Assembly (NCBI RefSeq): GCF_013141715.1
Contig: NZ_WHOA01000132.1
Location: 1 to 63,969, forward strand
Direction of reading: 5' to 3'
DNA from: Paenibacillus phytorum
Lineage (GTDB): Bacteria > Bacillota > Bacilli > Paenibacillales > NBRC-103111
DNA length: 63,969 bases
In this document: piece by piece, positions 41,477 to 50,321 of the stretch
Layout: the number at the start of each line of letters is the position of its first letter
How positions within the stretch are numbered: position 1 is the stretch's first letter
Notes under the pieces: generated by a model
Told to the model about the DNA's origin: nothing
Seen by the model: the letters and a program-made list of their open reading frames with translations, nothing else
The model's database searches: none
Made by a program: the position numbers and the translations under genes

Positions 41477-42598
41477 TTATTTACTCCAAAGAATTTGTCC
41501 GGCCTCTACCTTAGATAGATGACTCCATTCATAACTTTGTCCGGTTTCTTTGGATTTCTTACGGATTTCCGCAATCTGAGTCTCAGTAGCTGGCTGGTTA
41601 CGAATAATGGCGTCTAGGTTATCATGTGCAATTTTTCGTGCCAACTTAAGGTCGTCAAGCTTATCTAATAACTGATACATCGCACCAATTGCAGCCTCTT
41701 CACCAATATCAAATCCAGAGTCCGTACTCAACATAAACTGATCAGGAAACTGCTTCATCACAGGTACGAAATCCTCCAACTTATTGGTACTAGCAGGATT
41801 GAGAGCGGTGAAACCCGCATAAAAATCCGCGTACAAATTTGGGTGCTTTTCGAGTAGTTTTCTGATATTTTCCGGTGAATTAAACGCGTTGGCGTGTGCG
41901 AATATGATTATTGTGTTTGGATGTTTGTCAAGCGCCTCTTCTAACTTATCTATAACCATTCCGTTTGGTGGGTCAATATGCAACAGAATGGGGACTTTGT
42001 ATTTTGCACATATTTCGTATATGTCCGGTAAATAACCGTCCATTGGGCTATCACCCTTCCAAGCCACTTTTGATACCACAGGTGAATACAAAGAAGCTGC
42101 TGCAATTTCACCTAAACCAAAGTATCCTTGTTCCAGGTTTTGTGTCACTACATCGAGACTCGATTTATCATGCATATCGAAGCCTGAAAAGTAAGGAATA
42201 ATTACATCAGGGTTATCTTTATAAGCCATCCAAGACATCTGGTCGGTCATTAATGCACTTGGCTCTGATACATCTCCAAAGAGAACAACTTGATTGACGG
42301 CATTACGCTTCCAAACTTCCAGCATATTTTGATACTTTGAATCAGATGCATCATGATTGTGGGAATCGATGACTTTTAAATTGCGATATTGCTCAACTAA
42401 CTCTTTAACCGTTTTCTCAGTCCCCTTCTTAATCTGTGTTTCATTAATAATTACTGGTGTGCTTGGGTTGGGTAAATCTTTTGTAACAGGGGAATCTTTT
42501 ACTTGATCAAAAGGGAATAGACCCAAAACAGAAATTAGCCATATCCCTATGGCTGTACTCACTGTCACTATTAATGTAATAATAATCCGGTTTTTCAT
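41477..42598 (-). CDS. Membrane-anchored amidohydrolase (Amidohydro_2) family protein
   Basis: About 373 aa. An N-terminal membrane anchor (IIITLIVTVSTAIGIWLISVLG) is followed by a TIM-barrel metal hydrolase: VIDSHNHDAS (metal site), QVVLFGDVSEPSAL, YFGLGEIAAASLYSP, PILLHIDPPNG, IIIFAHANAF and MLSTDSGFDIG. The metal ligands His-x-His, His, His and Asp are in place. The ATG at 42598 is a likely start, though a TTG four codons upstream has better spacing to AAGGAAG. An extracytoplasmic location is unusual for this family. The product diverges from the GxGYxYP gene; a functional link is possible but unproven. Confidence 0.85.
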   Translation of the reverse strand: MKNRIIITLIVTVSTAIGIWLISVLGLFPFDQVKDSPVTKDLPNPSTPVIINETQIKKGTEKTVKELVEQYRNLKVIDSHNHDASDSKYQNMLEVWKRNAVNQVVLFGDVSEPSALMTDQMSWMAYKDNPDVIIPYFSGFDMHDKSSLDVVTQNLEQGYFGLGEIAAASLYSPVVSKVAWKGDSPMDGYLPDIYEICAKYKVPILLHIDPPNGMVIDKLEEALDKHPNTIIIFAHANAFNSPENIRKLLEKHPNLYADFYAGFTALNPASTNKLEDFVPVMKQFPDQFMLSTDSGFDIGEEAAIGAMYQLLDKLDDLKLARKIAHDNLDAIIRNQPATETQIAEIRKKSKETGQSYEWSHLSKVEAGQILWSK

Positions 42599-43045
42599 TC
42601 GTATGACCAACTTTCTTCCTTGAAATGTATGAGCCTTCAAATCGTAAAACCAAATTTAATTCGGGGAACTCAACTGAGTATCCTTTATTTTCCATTACGA
42701 ATTTAACATGGCCGAAACGATAATTCTTCCTATTGCTTTATCCTTTTCGGAAAAAATTTATATGTATTATATGATATATCAAATAAAGTTTTCTCCGGCC
42801 ATTAAACAGACTCCTTCAACCGCAAAATATGTCATAACTGTGGTTTAATCGTGTAGAATACGCTATTAATTTGTAAATTTATAAGATTGTTTATCGAAAC
42901 GCTTGAAGTATCATATACATCATGTTAAATATATTCATACAGATATGTTATGACATTAAAAAGCACGCTACTCTTCGATGAAGGAGGTTACTTCGAAACA
43001 AAGACAGCTTCGTTGTATTTAAAATTTCTAAATGAGGTGAGCAGA
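42599..43045. other. Divergent intergenic region before the GxGYxYP gene
   Basis: These 447 nt are very AT-rich and contain promoter-like runs but no gene I can support. An in-frame ATG at 42950 would extend the GxGYxYP protein by 32 residues without a signal-peptide pattern. CGAAACGCTTG near 42898 faintly resembles a CcpA cre site, with several mismatches. Confidence 0.4.
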
Positions 43046-45088
43046 TTGATAGGGAAATTAAGAATTTTATGCATGGTATTACTATGTGTGACAATGCTGC
43101 CTTTCAGCATTTCTGCGGCTCAGGCTGATGGTGTGACTCCTGATGGGATTAAATGGCCAAAAAATCAAGCGCTTCCAACGTTTAATCAACCCAAGCATTT
43201 GGACGTTGTCAATGTCTCTAATGCACCTGGAGACGTCAAACTGCTGATGACTACTCTTCAGGGCATTGTGAATCGAGAGCGCCCGCGTATCTATCTGATT
43301 CAGAACAAGGTGGACCCTTGGTATAACGAAATGACCATACCGTATAAGCTCCACGATAACAGCATGGATGTCTTCGATTTGTATAAAAATGAAGTAAAAG
43401 GAATCATCATCTACGATCCGAAAACTCCGGATTCCATCAACGTCGCGACCACGTTGGCGGGACTGAAGAATGCTGTTGTCGTCAGCCCTGATCTGGCAGG
43501 CAAACTAACTGCAGCTCCCTACAAATTGAAAGTGATTGAAGATTTCCGGGGCAAATTCAAAAATAAAATTGACGCATACACCTGGCAGTACGAACACTTA
43601 TGGAATCAAACGACCCACCGGATGTTGATTGGGCTAAGTCCGGACACATCGATCTCGCTCCCTCCCGGTCTACCCGAATCCTTCATGACGATCGCAGAAG
43701 AGAAAAGGCAAATACGGGATGCCAGTAATCGAGGAACGTATGAATACGACCTTTCATCGTATTTAGGGAAAGAGGCGATATATGTTCGTTTCGACGACTC
43801 TTTCACGCAGGACGGTTGGGGACCGGCCGTTCATGCCATCACCGTAAAGGCAGATGGAAAGGTCATCGCTCAATTCGATGCCGGCACACCTGAAGAAGAA
43901 TTGTACTTGTATGATAGGCAAAATTCCAAGTATTTACCTGGTGCTGACCACCGCTTCGCAGATAATGGAAGTTATTTCATGTATGAATTTAAACCTTCTG
44001 CTGGCACAAAACTGTTGACGATCTCCGTAGAGATGTGGAATCAATACAAAGTTTCGGTCGGTAACATTCGCCCTCTCTCGTCCGAGCAGAAAGAGCCTTA
44101 CGGATATTTGCGCGACTATGCAGTCGCGAACAAAGCGATGGTTTTCTGGCTTTCGACGGATGTGCCGGATCAGCGTGCACTCTTAGAGAAGATTCTGTCC
44201 GATGTCGAGCCGGGAACACCTTATCTAGGCTGGTTCAGCAATGACTTCGAAGGCGAAGCCGCCTCCGTCGACCTACTCTCCAGGCATAGCGTCTTTGTAT
44301 TGGCAGCTGATTGGTTCCACAACATGACCGTCTTCTCGGGAACAAAGGTGGAAGCGGCCCCTAAGATCAAGCCCAATCCGCTCAAGCTGGAAAACAAAAT
44401 CTATGTGACTTTCACTTTCGGTGAAGGAGACAATTTGCAATACGATTTGAACCATATGCGCGAGATCCTATGGGAAGATCCTGCGCGCGGCAAAGTACCC
44501 ATTAACTGGACTTCCAGTCCATTACTCTACGATGCCGCTCCAATGGTTCTTAATTATTACCGGAAAACGGCGACAGAGAATGACCTGCTGATCGCCGGAC
44601 CGTCCGGTGCTGGTTATTTCAACCCACATCCATGGCCGGAAGAAACGTTACCGGATTTCATGAAGGATACCTATAAATATCTCAAACAGACCGGTATGAC
44701 CATACCAATGGTGATAAACCGGGATGTCACCAAAGACATTCCAATAAGCGCATACGAAGCGGCCGCATACGAGCAAAATTATAAAGTTCCCGGCATCCTG
44801 CTTGTAAGCGATCAATTCGGCCTCGAAATCATGAACGGCACGCTTCCAGTATCGATGATGCGAGGAATTGGAACGGTTCAGGATGGAATCAATATTCTAG
44901 CCGAGGCCAAGAAAGGCTGGGACGGTAAATCGCCGTTGTTCCTTTCGGTCGGGATTAACGCATGGGGGATGAGACCACATGATATTCAGGCCATCGCTGA
45001 ATCACTTGGTGAGGAATATAAGATCGTAAACGCCGATCAGTATTTCACACTTATTCGCGAAGCTTATGGATTGTCCAAAAAAGAGTAA
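43046..45088 (+). CDS. GxGYxYP domain secreted protein, putative glycoside hydrolase
   Basis: A 680-aa exported protein. It starts at TTG, six nt after GAGGTG; residues 1-28 form the signal peptide (ILCMVLLCVTMLPFSISAAQA). The middle (about 180-300) contains a beta-sandwich insertion, and the later part has WFSNDFEGE, VYVTFTFGEGDNLQYDLNHM-like TFTFGEGDNLQYD and AGPSGAGYFNPHPWPE, which is this protein's version of the GxGYxYP signature (Phe replaces the second Tyr). LFLSVGINAWGMRPHDI closes the domain. Family members are suspected glycosidases without a tested substrate. The gene stands alone with its own terminator. Confidence 0.85.
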   Translation: MIGKLRILCMVLLCVTMLPFSISAAQADGVTPDGIKWPKNQALPTFNQPKHLDVVNVSNAPGDVKLLMTTLQGIVNRERPRIYLIQNKVDPWYNEMTIPYKLHDNSMDVFDLYKNEVKGIIIYDPKTPDSINVATTLAGLKNAVVVSPDLAGKLTAAPYKLKVIEDFRGKFKNKIDAYTWQYEHLWNQTTHRMLIGLSPDTSISLPPGLPESFMTIAEEKRQIRDASNRGTYEYDLSSYLGKEAIYVRFDDSFTQDGWGPAVHAITVKADGKVIAQFDAGTPEEELYLYDRQNSKYLPGADHRFADNGSYFMYEFKPSAGTKLLTISVEMWNQYKVSVGNIRPLSSEQKEPYGYLRDYAVANKAMVFWLSTDVPDQRALLEKILSDVEPGTPYLGWFSNDFEGEAASVDLLSRHSVFVLAADWFHNMTVFSGTKVEAAPKIKPNPLKLENKIYVTFTFGEGDNLQYDLNHMREILWEDPARGKVPINWTSSPLLYDAAPMVLNYYRKTATENDLLIAGPSGAGYFNPHPWPEETLPDFMKDTYKYLKQTGMTIPMVINRDVTKDIPISAYEAAAYEQNYKVPGILLVSDQFGLEIMNGTLPVSMMRGIGTVQDGINILAEAKKGWDGKSPLFLSVGINAWGMRPHDIQAIAESLGEEYKIVNADQYFTLIREAYGLSKKE

Positions 45089-45100
45089 ATCCATGCCAAA

Positions 45101-45149
45101 AGAATCGGATAGCGAGCAGTTTTAAACTGCCGCTGTCCGATTCTTTTTC
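45101..45149 (+). terminator. Terminator of the GxGYxYP gene
   Basis: AGAATCGGATAGCGAGCAG (45101-45119) pairs with CTGCCGCTGTCCGATTCT, followed by TTTTTC. It lies 13 nt after the stop codon; it may also end the metE transcript from the other side less efficiently. Confidence 0.88.
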
Positions 45150-45216
45150 TACGACCTATGCATTCCTTTTAACGAAGTCCGAAGTCCAAATCTTACTCCT
45201 TACAGGAATGTTTAGT

Positions 45217-47520
45217 TTAGCGATTATTGGTTATAGTTTCTTGGGCATGCTTCGCACGGGCGATCTGCGTCGCTTCAACCATGTTGCGCAAGGAATCGAC
45301 TGTTTCTTCGACTCCACGAGTTTTAAGTCCGCAGTCCGGATTGATCCAGAATAACTTCGGATCCAGCACACGCAAGGCACGTTCGATCATACTGGTCATT
45401 TCGTCCACACGCGGAATACGAGGACTGTGGATATCGTAAACGCCTAATCCTATGCCAAGTTTGTATGTGTTCAATTCGAAGCTATGAATCAGTTCACCAT
45501 GACTGCGAGATGTCTCGATCGAAATTACATCAGCATCCATCGCTTCGATCGAATGGATCATGTCATGGAACTCGCAATAGCACATATGGGTGTGAATTTG
45601 CGTCGTATCCTGTACCGTGCAGGTGGCCATGCGGAATGCTCTGACCGCCCATGCTAAGTACTTCGCTTGGTCATCCCCCTTGAGTGGCAGCCCTTCACGA
45701 ACCGCTGGCTCGTCGACCTGTATCATGCCAATGCCCGCCTGCTCAAGCGCTTCCACCTCTTGTCTAAGCGCATAGGCCAATTGGTAGGCAATTTGTTCAC
45801 GCGTGATGTCCTCGCGAACGAAGGACCAATTCATTATTGTAATCGGGCCAGTCAGCATTCCTTTTACGGGGCGTTTGGTCTGCGTTTGAGCATACTTTGT
45901 TTCTTCGACGGTCATCGCTTCTTTGAACGCTACATCCCCAAATATGATTGGCGGTTTAACGCAGCGAGAACCGTACGACTGCACCCATCCGTTCTGTGTG
46001 AACGCGAAACCCGCGAGCTTCTCACCAAAGAACTCAACCATGTCGGTTCGCTCAAATTCGCCATGCACGAGAACATCCAATCCAATTTCCTCCTGAAGCT
46101 TGATCCAGATATCGATCTGTTCTCGGATGAAGTTAGCATACTGTTCATTGTTCCATTCACCCTTGCGCCACTGTTGACGGGCCTTGCGAACCTCTGGGGA
46201 TTGTGGAAAGCTGCCAATTGTCGTCGTCGGTAAAACCGGCAATTGCCACTTCTTCTGTTGAGCAATATGACGCTCAGAAAAAGGTTGACTGCGCACTGGA
46301 CTTTGAGCACTGATGGCAGCGACAGCATGCTGAATGTCGCTACGATTGCGCTCATCTGACAGCTTGAGCGCCTGTAAAGCACGATCACGTTCTTCCAGCT
46401 CGCCTGTGATTCCGGCGCCGCCTTGAGAGACTGCTTTTGACAGAAGTACAAGCTCATCCAGCTTCTCATCTGCAAATGCTAAAGCATCCTTAAGTTCAGC
46501 TCCGAGCTTCGTCTCATGATTTACCGATACCGGAACATGAAGCAAACTGCACGACGTCTGCACGATGAGTCGCTCAGCCGTTACGATTTCACCGAGTTCT
46601 TCTACGAGTGCCAATTTCTCGCGCAGTGGCGCCTTCCAGATACCACGACCGTCAATAACCCCTGCACCTAAAACCTTGTCCACAGGAAAACCTAGCGCTT
46701 TAATCGACGATAAATTGCCGGATAAACCATGCACGAAATCCAACCCTATTCCTTTGACGGGCAGCGCGACAATATCACTGTAGTTCTCTACCGATTCAAA
46801 ATAAGTTTGCAGCATGATGTTCAGGTTTGGCACTGAGGCGGCAAACGTCTCATAAATTGTCTTTAATCGCTGCACGTCCTCTGCACTTAACTTCGTTACG
46901 AGTATCGGTTCGTCTATCTGTACCCATTGAACCCCTTCTCTCGCAAGCTCCTGAAGTATCTGCACATAGAGCGGAAGCAAACGTCCCAGCCAGCCGTCGG
47001 TCTCCGAAATACGGTATCCTTTTGACAGCTTCAAGAATGTCAGTGGTCCAACGATTACCGGCTTGCCCTCGATACCGAGCTTTTCCTTAGCCTCCCGATA
47101 AGCCTTAAGAGGTCTATTTTCGGTAAGCACCGGCGATGCCTCGCCCAGTTCTGGTACTATATAATGATAGTTCGTATTAAACCATTTGGTCATTTCGCTA
47201 GCCGTTGCATCCTTCGTCCCACGAGCAATACCGTAATAAACCGATAATGGTATCGTGCCGCCCTCATACGGAAAGCGTTTCGGAATAATTCCGAACATCG
47301 TGGATGTATCAAGGATATGATCGTAATAGCTGAAATCGTTGACCGCGATGAAGTCGATGCCTTTCTCCTGCTGCTTACGCAAATGATTCAAACGGATCTC
47401 CTGTAACTGACGGTGAAACTCCGATTCTTCGAGCTTGCCTGACCAGAAAGCTTCCAGCGCTTTCTTCCATTCTCGATCCGCACCAATACGCGGATATCCC
47501 AACACACTGCTTTTCACCAT
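45217..47520 (-). CDS. metE: Cobalamin-independent methionine synthase
   Basis: A 767-aa 5-methyltetrahydropteroyltriglutamate-homocysteine methyltransferase, the last step of methionine synthesis. The N-terminal barrel begins SSVLGYPRIGADREWKKALEAFW; the linker reaches QKKWQLPVLPTTTIGSFPQS, which opens the C-terminal catalytic barrel. Zinc ligands are seen in THMCYCEFHD (His and Cys), the EAMDADVISIE region (Glu) and NPDCGLKTR (Cys). Length is normal. No S-box or T-box precedes it. Inverted repeats at 47571-47619 and the lysR gene just upstream point to LysR-type control, as in streptococci. Confidence 0.97.
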   Translation of the reverse strand: MVKSSVLGYPRIGADREWKKALEAFWSGKLEESEFHRQLQEIRLNHLRKQQEKGIDFIAVNDFSYYDHILDTSTMFGIIPKRFPYEGGTIPLSVYYGIARGTKDATASEMTKWFNTNYHYIVPELGEASPVLTENRPLKAYREAKEKLGIEGKPVIVGPLTFLKLSKGYRISETDGWLGRLLPLYVQILQELAREGVQWVQIDEPILVTKLSAEDVQRLKTIYETFAASVPNLNIMLQTYFESVENYSDIVALPVKGIGLDFVHGLSGNLSSIKALGFPVDKVLGAGVIDGRGIWKAPLREKLALVEELGEIVTAERLIVQTSCSLLHVPVSVNHETKLGAELKDALAFADEKLDELVLLSKAVSQGGAGITGELEERDRALQALKLSDERNRSDIQHAVAAISAQSPVRSQPFSERHIAQQKKWQLPVLPTTTIGSFPQSPEVRKARQQWRKGEWNNEQYANFIREQIDIWIKLQEEIGLDVLVHGEFERTDMVEFFGEKLAGFAFTQNGWVQSYGSRCVKPPIIFGDVAFKEAMTVEETKYAQTQTKRPVKGMLTGPITIMNWSFVREDITREQIAYQLAYALRQEVEALEQAGIGMIQVDEPAVREGLPLKGDDQAKYLAWAVRAFRMATCTVQDTTQIHTHMCYCEFHDMIHSIEAMDADVISIETSRSHGELIHSFELNTYKLGIGLGVYDIHSPRIPRVDEMTSMIERALRVLDPKLFWINPDCGLKTRGVEETVDSLRNMVEATQIARAKHAQETITNNR

Positions 47521-47570
47521 CTGTAAAACTCCTCTACAATTTGTTACAAGAAAGATATCACGGATTGGTG

Positions 47571-47619
47571 GATATAGTGTAACTGGAATAAACTATATCT
47601 AGTCATAGCTAATGGCTAT
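47571..47619 (-). promoter_or_regulatory. Inverted repeats in the metE promoter region
   Basis: GATATAGT (47571-47578) and ACTATATC (47592-47599) are perfect 8-bp arms 13 bp apart. ATAGC (47605-47609) and GCTAT (47615-47619) form a second dyad. Both lie between the LysR stop and metE. TATAGT/ACTATA half-sites recall the streptococcal MET-box (TATAGTTTnAAACTATA), with a wider gap. Binding by the adjacent LysR protein is inferred. Confidence 0.55.
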
Positions 47620-47628
47620 AGCAAAGTT

Positions 47629-48531
47629 TTATTGGGATATCGCCTGCATCAGTGCTTGTATATATGCCGCTCCTAGCTTGGATAGTGAAGCATTTCTATG
47701 GGAAATCCAACCGACATTGATAGTTTCCTCACAATCCAAAGGTACAGGAATAATTTCATTTCCATTCAAATCAGCGCTTAATACTCCTGTCGATATGGTA
47801 TATCCGTTCAATCCGATCAATAAATTGAAAAGCGTTGCCCTATCATTAACACGAATGCTTTTCTTATGTGACATCGTGCTGAGAATCTCTTCGGAAAAAT
47901 GAAAAGAATTATATTCCCCTTGATCAAAGGACAGATACGGATAATTCTGAAGCTGGTCAATAGTTACGATCGATTGCTTTGCCAGCGGGTTCTTACTACT
48001 GATGAAAATATGCGGCTTAGCCGTTAATAAGCTGTTGAATTGCAAATTCGCGCTTTTGAGCAGCTTATTGATGACTTTCCCATTAAACTCATTCAGATAT
48101 AGGATGCCGATCTCGCTGCGTAAATTTTTGACATCTTCAATAATTTCATAAGTTTTGGTCTCTCTCAAAGCTAGCTCATATTCATCTTGGCCATACTCCC
48201 GGACTAGACTCACAAATGCATTCACCGCGAAAGCGTAATGTTGAGTGGAAACCGAAAAATGCTGCGGGGAAGGCTTGGCATTGAGATAACGGCTTTCTAA
48301 TAATTCCGCCTGCTCGACTACCTGTCGCGCGTAGCTTAAGAATTCAATACCCTCCTTTGAAAGCGAGATCCCTTTATTAGATCTTTCGAAAATCGCAAGC
48401 TGCATTTCTTCTTCCAGATCCTTAATCGCATTTGAAAGACTAGGCTGAGAAATAAACAACCGCTTGGCGGCTTCGTTAATGGAGCCGCGATTCGCAACCT
48501 CAATAACGTACTTTAATTGTTGTAGAGTCAA
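47629..48531 (-). CDS. LysR family regulator, probable methionine/cysteine regulator (CmbR/MetR-like)
   Basis: A 300-aa LysR regulator. The N-terminal winged helix is MTLQQLKYVIEVANRGSINE, followed by FISQPSLSNAIKDLEEE. The effector domain includes FSVSTQHYAFAVNAFVSLV, EIGILYLNEFN, VNDRATLFNLLIGLNGYTISTG and a final ISHRNASLSKLGAAYIQALMQAI. These stretches resemble streptococcal CmbR/HomR/MetR regulators of sulfur amino acid genes. It lies directly upstream of metE in the same direction, with operator-like repeats in the 108-nt gap. The inducer in relatives is O-acetylserine or homocysteine. Confidence 0.88.
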   Translation of the reverse strand: MTLQQLKYVIEVANRGSINEAAKRLFISQPSLSNAIKDLEEEMQLAIFERSNKGISLSKEGIEFLSYARQVVEQAELLESRYLNAKPSPQHFSVSTQHYAFAVNAFVSLVREYGQDEYELALRETKTYEIIEDVKNLRSEIGILYLNEFNGKVINKLLKSANLQFNSLLTAKPHIFISSKNPLAKQSIVTIDQLQNYPYLSFDQGEYNSFHFSEEILSTMSHKKSIRVNDRATLFNLLIGLNGYTISTGVLSADLNGNEIIPVPLDCEETINVGWISHRNASLSKLGAAYIQALMQAISQ

Positions 48532-48564
48532 GGAAATACTCCCCTCTAAAATCTTGATCTAAAA

Positions 48565-49092
48565 TTAACATAACTTAAGAATATCATTAGTTATTACTTC
48601 TGTTGTCAAGTCACGATTATCTTCATTCATGGGATAAAATTTGATCCCAGTTAGTTCTTTTATCTTGTCTATATCTGGATGTCTATCAACGCAAATTGTC
48701 CCTAGAATAATATGTTGAGAGCTCGAAACAATTTCATGGATCATTTCTTTAAAGGGAACGGATAACATTTGCATGAAACCAATTTCATCAATAACTGTAA
48801 TCCTCTTTGTATCAAATGATTGCCTCACTGCCTTTATAGCGATATTCTCAAAAATATCTATTTCAACCCCATATCTCCCTACTCTTACCGAGCTTTCACT
48901 ATCAACACTCGCAATACGTTCACTCTCACCACTAAGAGTTACACAATTAAATCCAATACGATCCGTCAAGTTACGTACTTCTTCTGTGTAAAAGCCACCA
49001 AAAAATTCAGGACCAATTCGGTGCATAATTCGTTTTATTGCTGTAGATTTCCCCACGCGAGGTTTCCCAGTTAACAAAAAGCATGTATCCAA
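48565..49092 (-). CDS. THEP1-type nucleoside-triphosphatase
   Basis: A 175-aa P-loop NTPase (PF03266). The Walker A motif is LTGKPRVGKSTAIKRI (about 7-22), GGFYTEEVRNLTDRIGF is the family signature, and Walker B is ITVIDEIGFMQML. Late ILGTICVDRHPDIDKIKEL is also typical. Thermophile THEP1 hydrolyses ATP, GTP and others; the physiological role of the family is unknown, though it may act in RNA or nucleotide metabolism. It lies upstream of the LysR gene after 33 nt, likely by chance. Confidence 0.88.
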   Translation of the reverse strand: MDTCFLLTGKPRVGKSTAIKRIMHRIGPEFFGGFYTEEVRNLTDRIGFNCVTLSGESERIASVDSESSVRVGRYGVEIDIFENIAIKAVRQSFDTKRITVIDEIGFMQMLSVPFKEMIHEIVSSSQHIILGTICVDRHPDIDKIKELTGIKFYPMNEDNRDLTTEVITNDILKLC

Positions 49093-49193
49093 ATCATCAA
49101 CCCTTTCGTTAGTTGCAGTGACAATATAAGATGATAGCCCCCATCTTCAACATTGTATAACCTTCTGCGAAACATACACAGTCTAAATTCAAG

Positions 49194-49700
49194 TTATTTC
49201 AATCCCGCATGTTTCAATATCCCTTTTACGAAATCACTCTTAGCATTTGAGTATGCCAAACGGTCATTGTGGAATCGATGCGCAAGTTCCATCTTCAAGT
49301 CACCGTACATTTTAGCGTCATCTGGATGACTTCTCAAATAATCTCTAAAAAGGATATGACGCTTATATTCGGCGTTTTCAACAGTGCATACGTAAAGGTG
49401 ATGCCAAGTCATGCCATCGGGAGGAATAAAAGCCTCTCGCCCTGTAGCTCCTAAATCGCCTTCATGTACGTACCCTAGAGTTGCGAGCCTTTGTATGGCT
49501 GTATGGACATCTGTTTGCTTTGATACCACCACGTCAATATCAACAATTGGTTTTGCTGCTAACCCTGGGACGGATGTACTTCCGACATGTTCTATCCTGA
49601 CTTCGAGATCGCTTAAAACCGGAAGTACAAAGTCTCGTAACTGTCCAAACATCTGAACCCAACTAGGATCGTATTCTACAACTACTACACGGGACCCCAT
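49194..49700 (-). CDS. GrpB family (UPF0157) nucleotidyltransferase-like protein
   Basis: A 168-aa member of the GrpB/UPF0157 family with VVVVEYDPSWVQMF at the start, IEHVGSTSVPGLAAKPIVDIDVVV (nucleotidyltransferase-like GS motif and acidic pair) and WHHLYVCTVENAEYKRHILFRDYLR. These proteins have the polymerase-beta-like nucleotidyltransferase fold and are often found near GNATs. Substrate unknown. The upstream region contains two minus-strand terminators and a T-box-like module. Confidence 0.92.
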   Translation of the reverse strand: MGSRVVVVEYDPSWVQMFGQLRDFVLPVLSDLEVRIEHVGSTSVPGLAAKPIVDIDVVVSKQTDVHTAIQRLATLGYVHEGDLGATGREAFIPPDGMTWHHLYVCTVENAEYKRHILFRDYLRSHPDDAKMYGDLKMELAHRFHNDRLAYSNAKSDFVKGILKHAGLK

Positions 49701-49855
49701 AGAAGACCTCCTTAGAACATACTCACAATATAATTCGCAGGCTCTCTTACGTATTCCTGCCGTTAATACTAATTGGTCACCGATCCATCCTTGGGCAGCT
49801 ACTCCTAGTAATGCTCATTTCCAATTCCCCCTGTTACTCAAATAAATTTCAAAAA

Positions 49856-49911
49856 TAAAAAAAGCCCCGTCCTCAAAAAGGACGAAAGCTATCGTTCACG
49901 TGTTTCCACCT
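49856..49911 (-). terminator. T-box-like antiterminator/terminator module, orphan
   Basis: On the minus strand AGGTGGAAACACG (49911-49899) precedes AGCTTTCGTCC, a T-rich loop, GAGGACGGGGCT and TTTTTTT. It closely parallels the module at 16457-16511 and T-box leaders in general. The tRNA-tail block TGGAACC is TGGAAAC. No upstream stem I could be recognised. Confidence 0.6.
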
Positions 49912-49985
49912 AAATTTACCTATCCCTCACGGTTACTGGATTCTACAGATACTAGTCCTAAAAATCAATTTAATTTTTTCAAAGT

Positions 49986-50010
49986 AAAAAGACCCCTTTC
50001 AGGGTCCTTT
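49986..50010 (-). terminator. Bidirectional hairpin, orphan
   Basis: GACCC (50006-50002 on the minus strand) pairs with GGGTC (49995-49991) around TGAAAG, followed by TTTTT; the plus strand also has CCTTTT. No gene ends nearby on either strand. Confidence 0.6.
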
Positions 50011-50258
50011 TCGACGGTGATAGGATTGATGGTACTTTTGCCTTGAACCTTACTTAGCTGGGTCTCTACCTCATCACATTCCTGTAGTACTTGACTACAT
50101 TAATGAATCTGCGGCACATCTCCTCGCTTCTATATAGATTCAATAACAACTTCCCTGGTAGTTAGCTGCATAATATGCGACACAACACCTCGCTGAATCA
50201 CCGTCATAAAGTAATATGTCCGTTCTCGAAAATGTTATACATCTTGGGATTCATTTTA

Positions 50259-50298
50259 TTGACGAATTTATTTGCTAGGAATATAATTGCTATAGCAA
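50259..50298 (+). promoter_or_regulatory. marR-MFS promoter with operator
   Basis: TTGACG (50259-50264), exactly 17 nt, then TATAAT (50282-50287). The perfect 12-bp palindrome TTGCTATAGCAA (50287-50298) starts at the last base of the -10 box and covers the likely start point, a classical position for MarR autorepression. Confidence 0.8.
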
Positions 50299-50321
50299 CT
50301 AATTTCGTGAGGTGAATGATT

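Larger units (their letters stand above)
49701..50258. other. Intergenic region with orphan terminators
   Basis: This stretch of more than 550 nt between the divergent grpB-like and marR-like genes has no supportable open frame. On the minus strand it contains two intrinsic terminators (49986-50010 and 49856-49890), the second with a T-box-like block, but no gene upstream of them. It may encode a small RNA or be the remains of a deleted transcription unit. Confidence 0.5.

Noticed and set aside
42890..42912. cre-like sequence CGAAACGCTTG before the GxGYxYP gene
   Set aside because: Too many mismatches to the CcpA consensus and no palindromic symmetry.
47605..50298. Shared CTATAGC core in the metE and marR upstream regions
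   Set aside because: Only the palindromic core is common; regulators belong to different families, so the likeness is probably chance.
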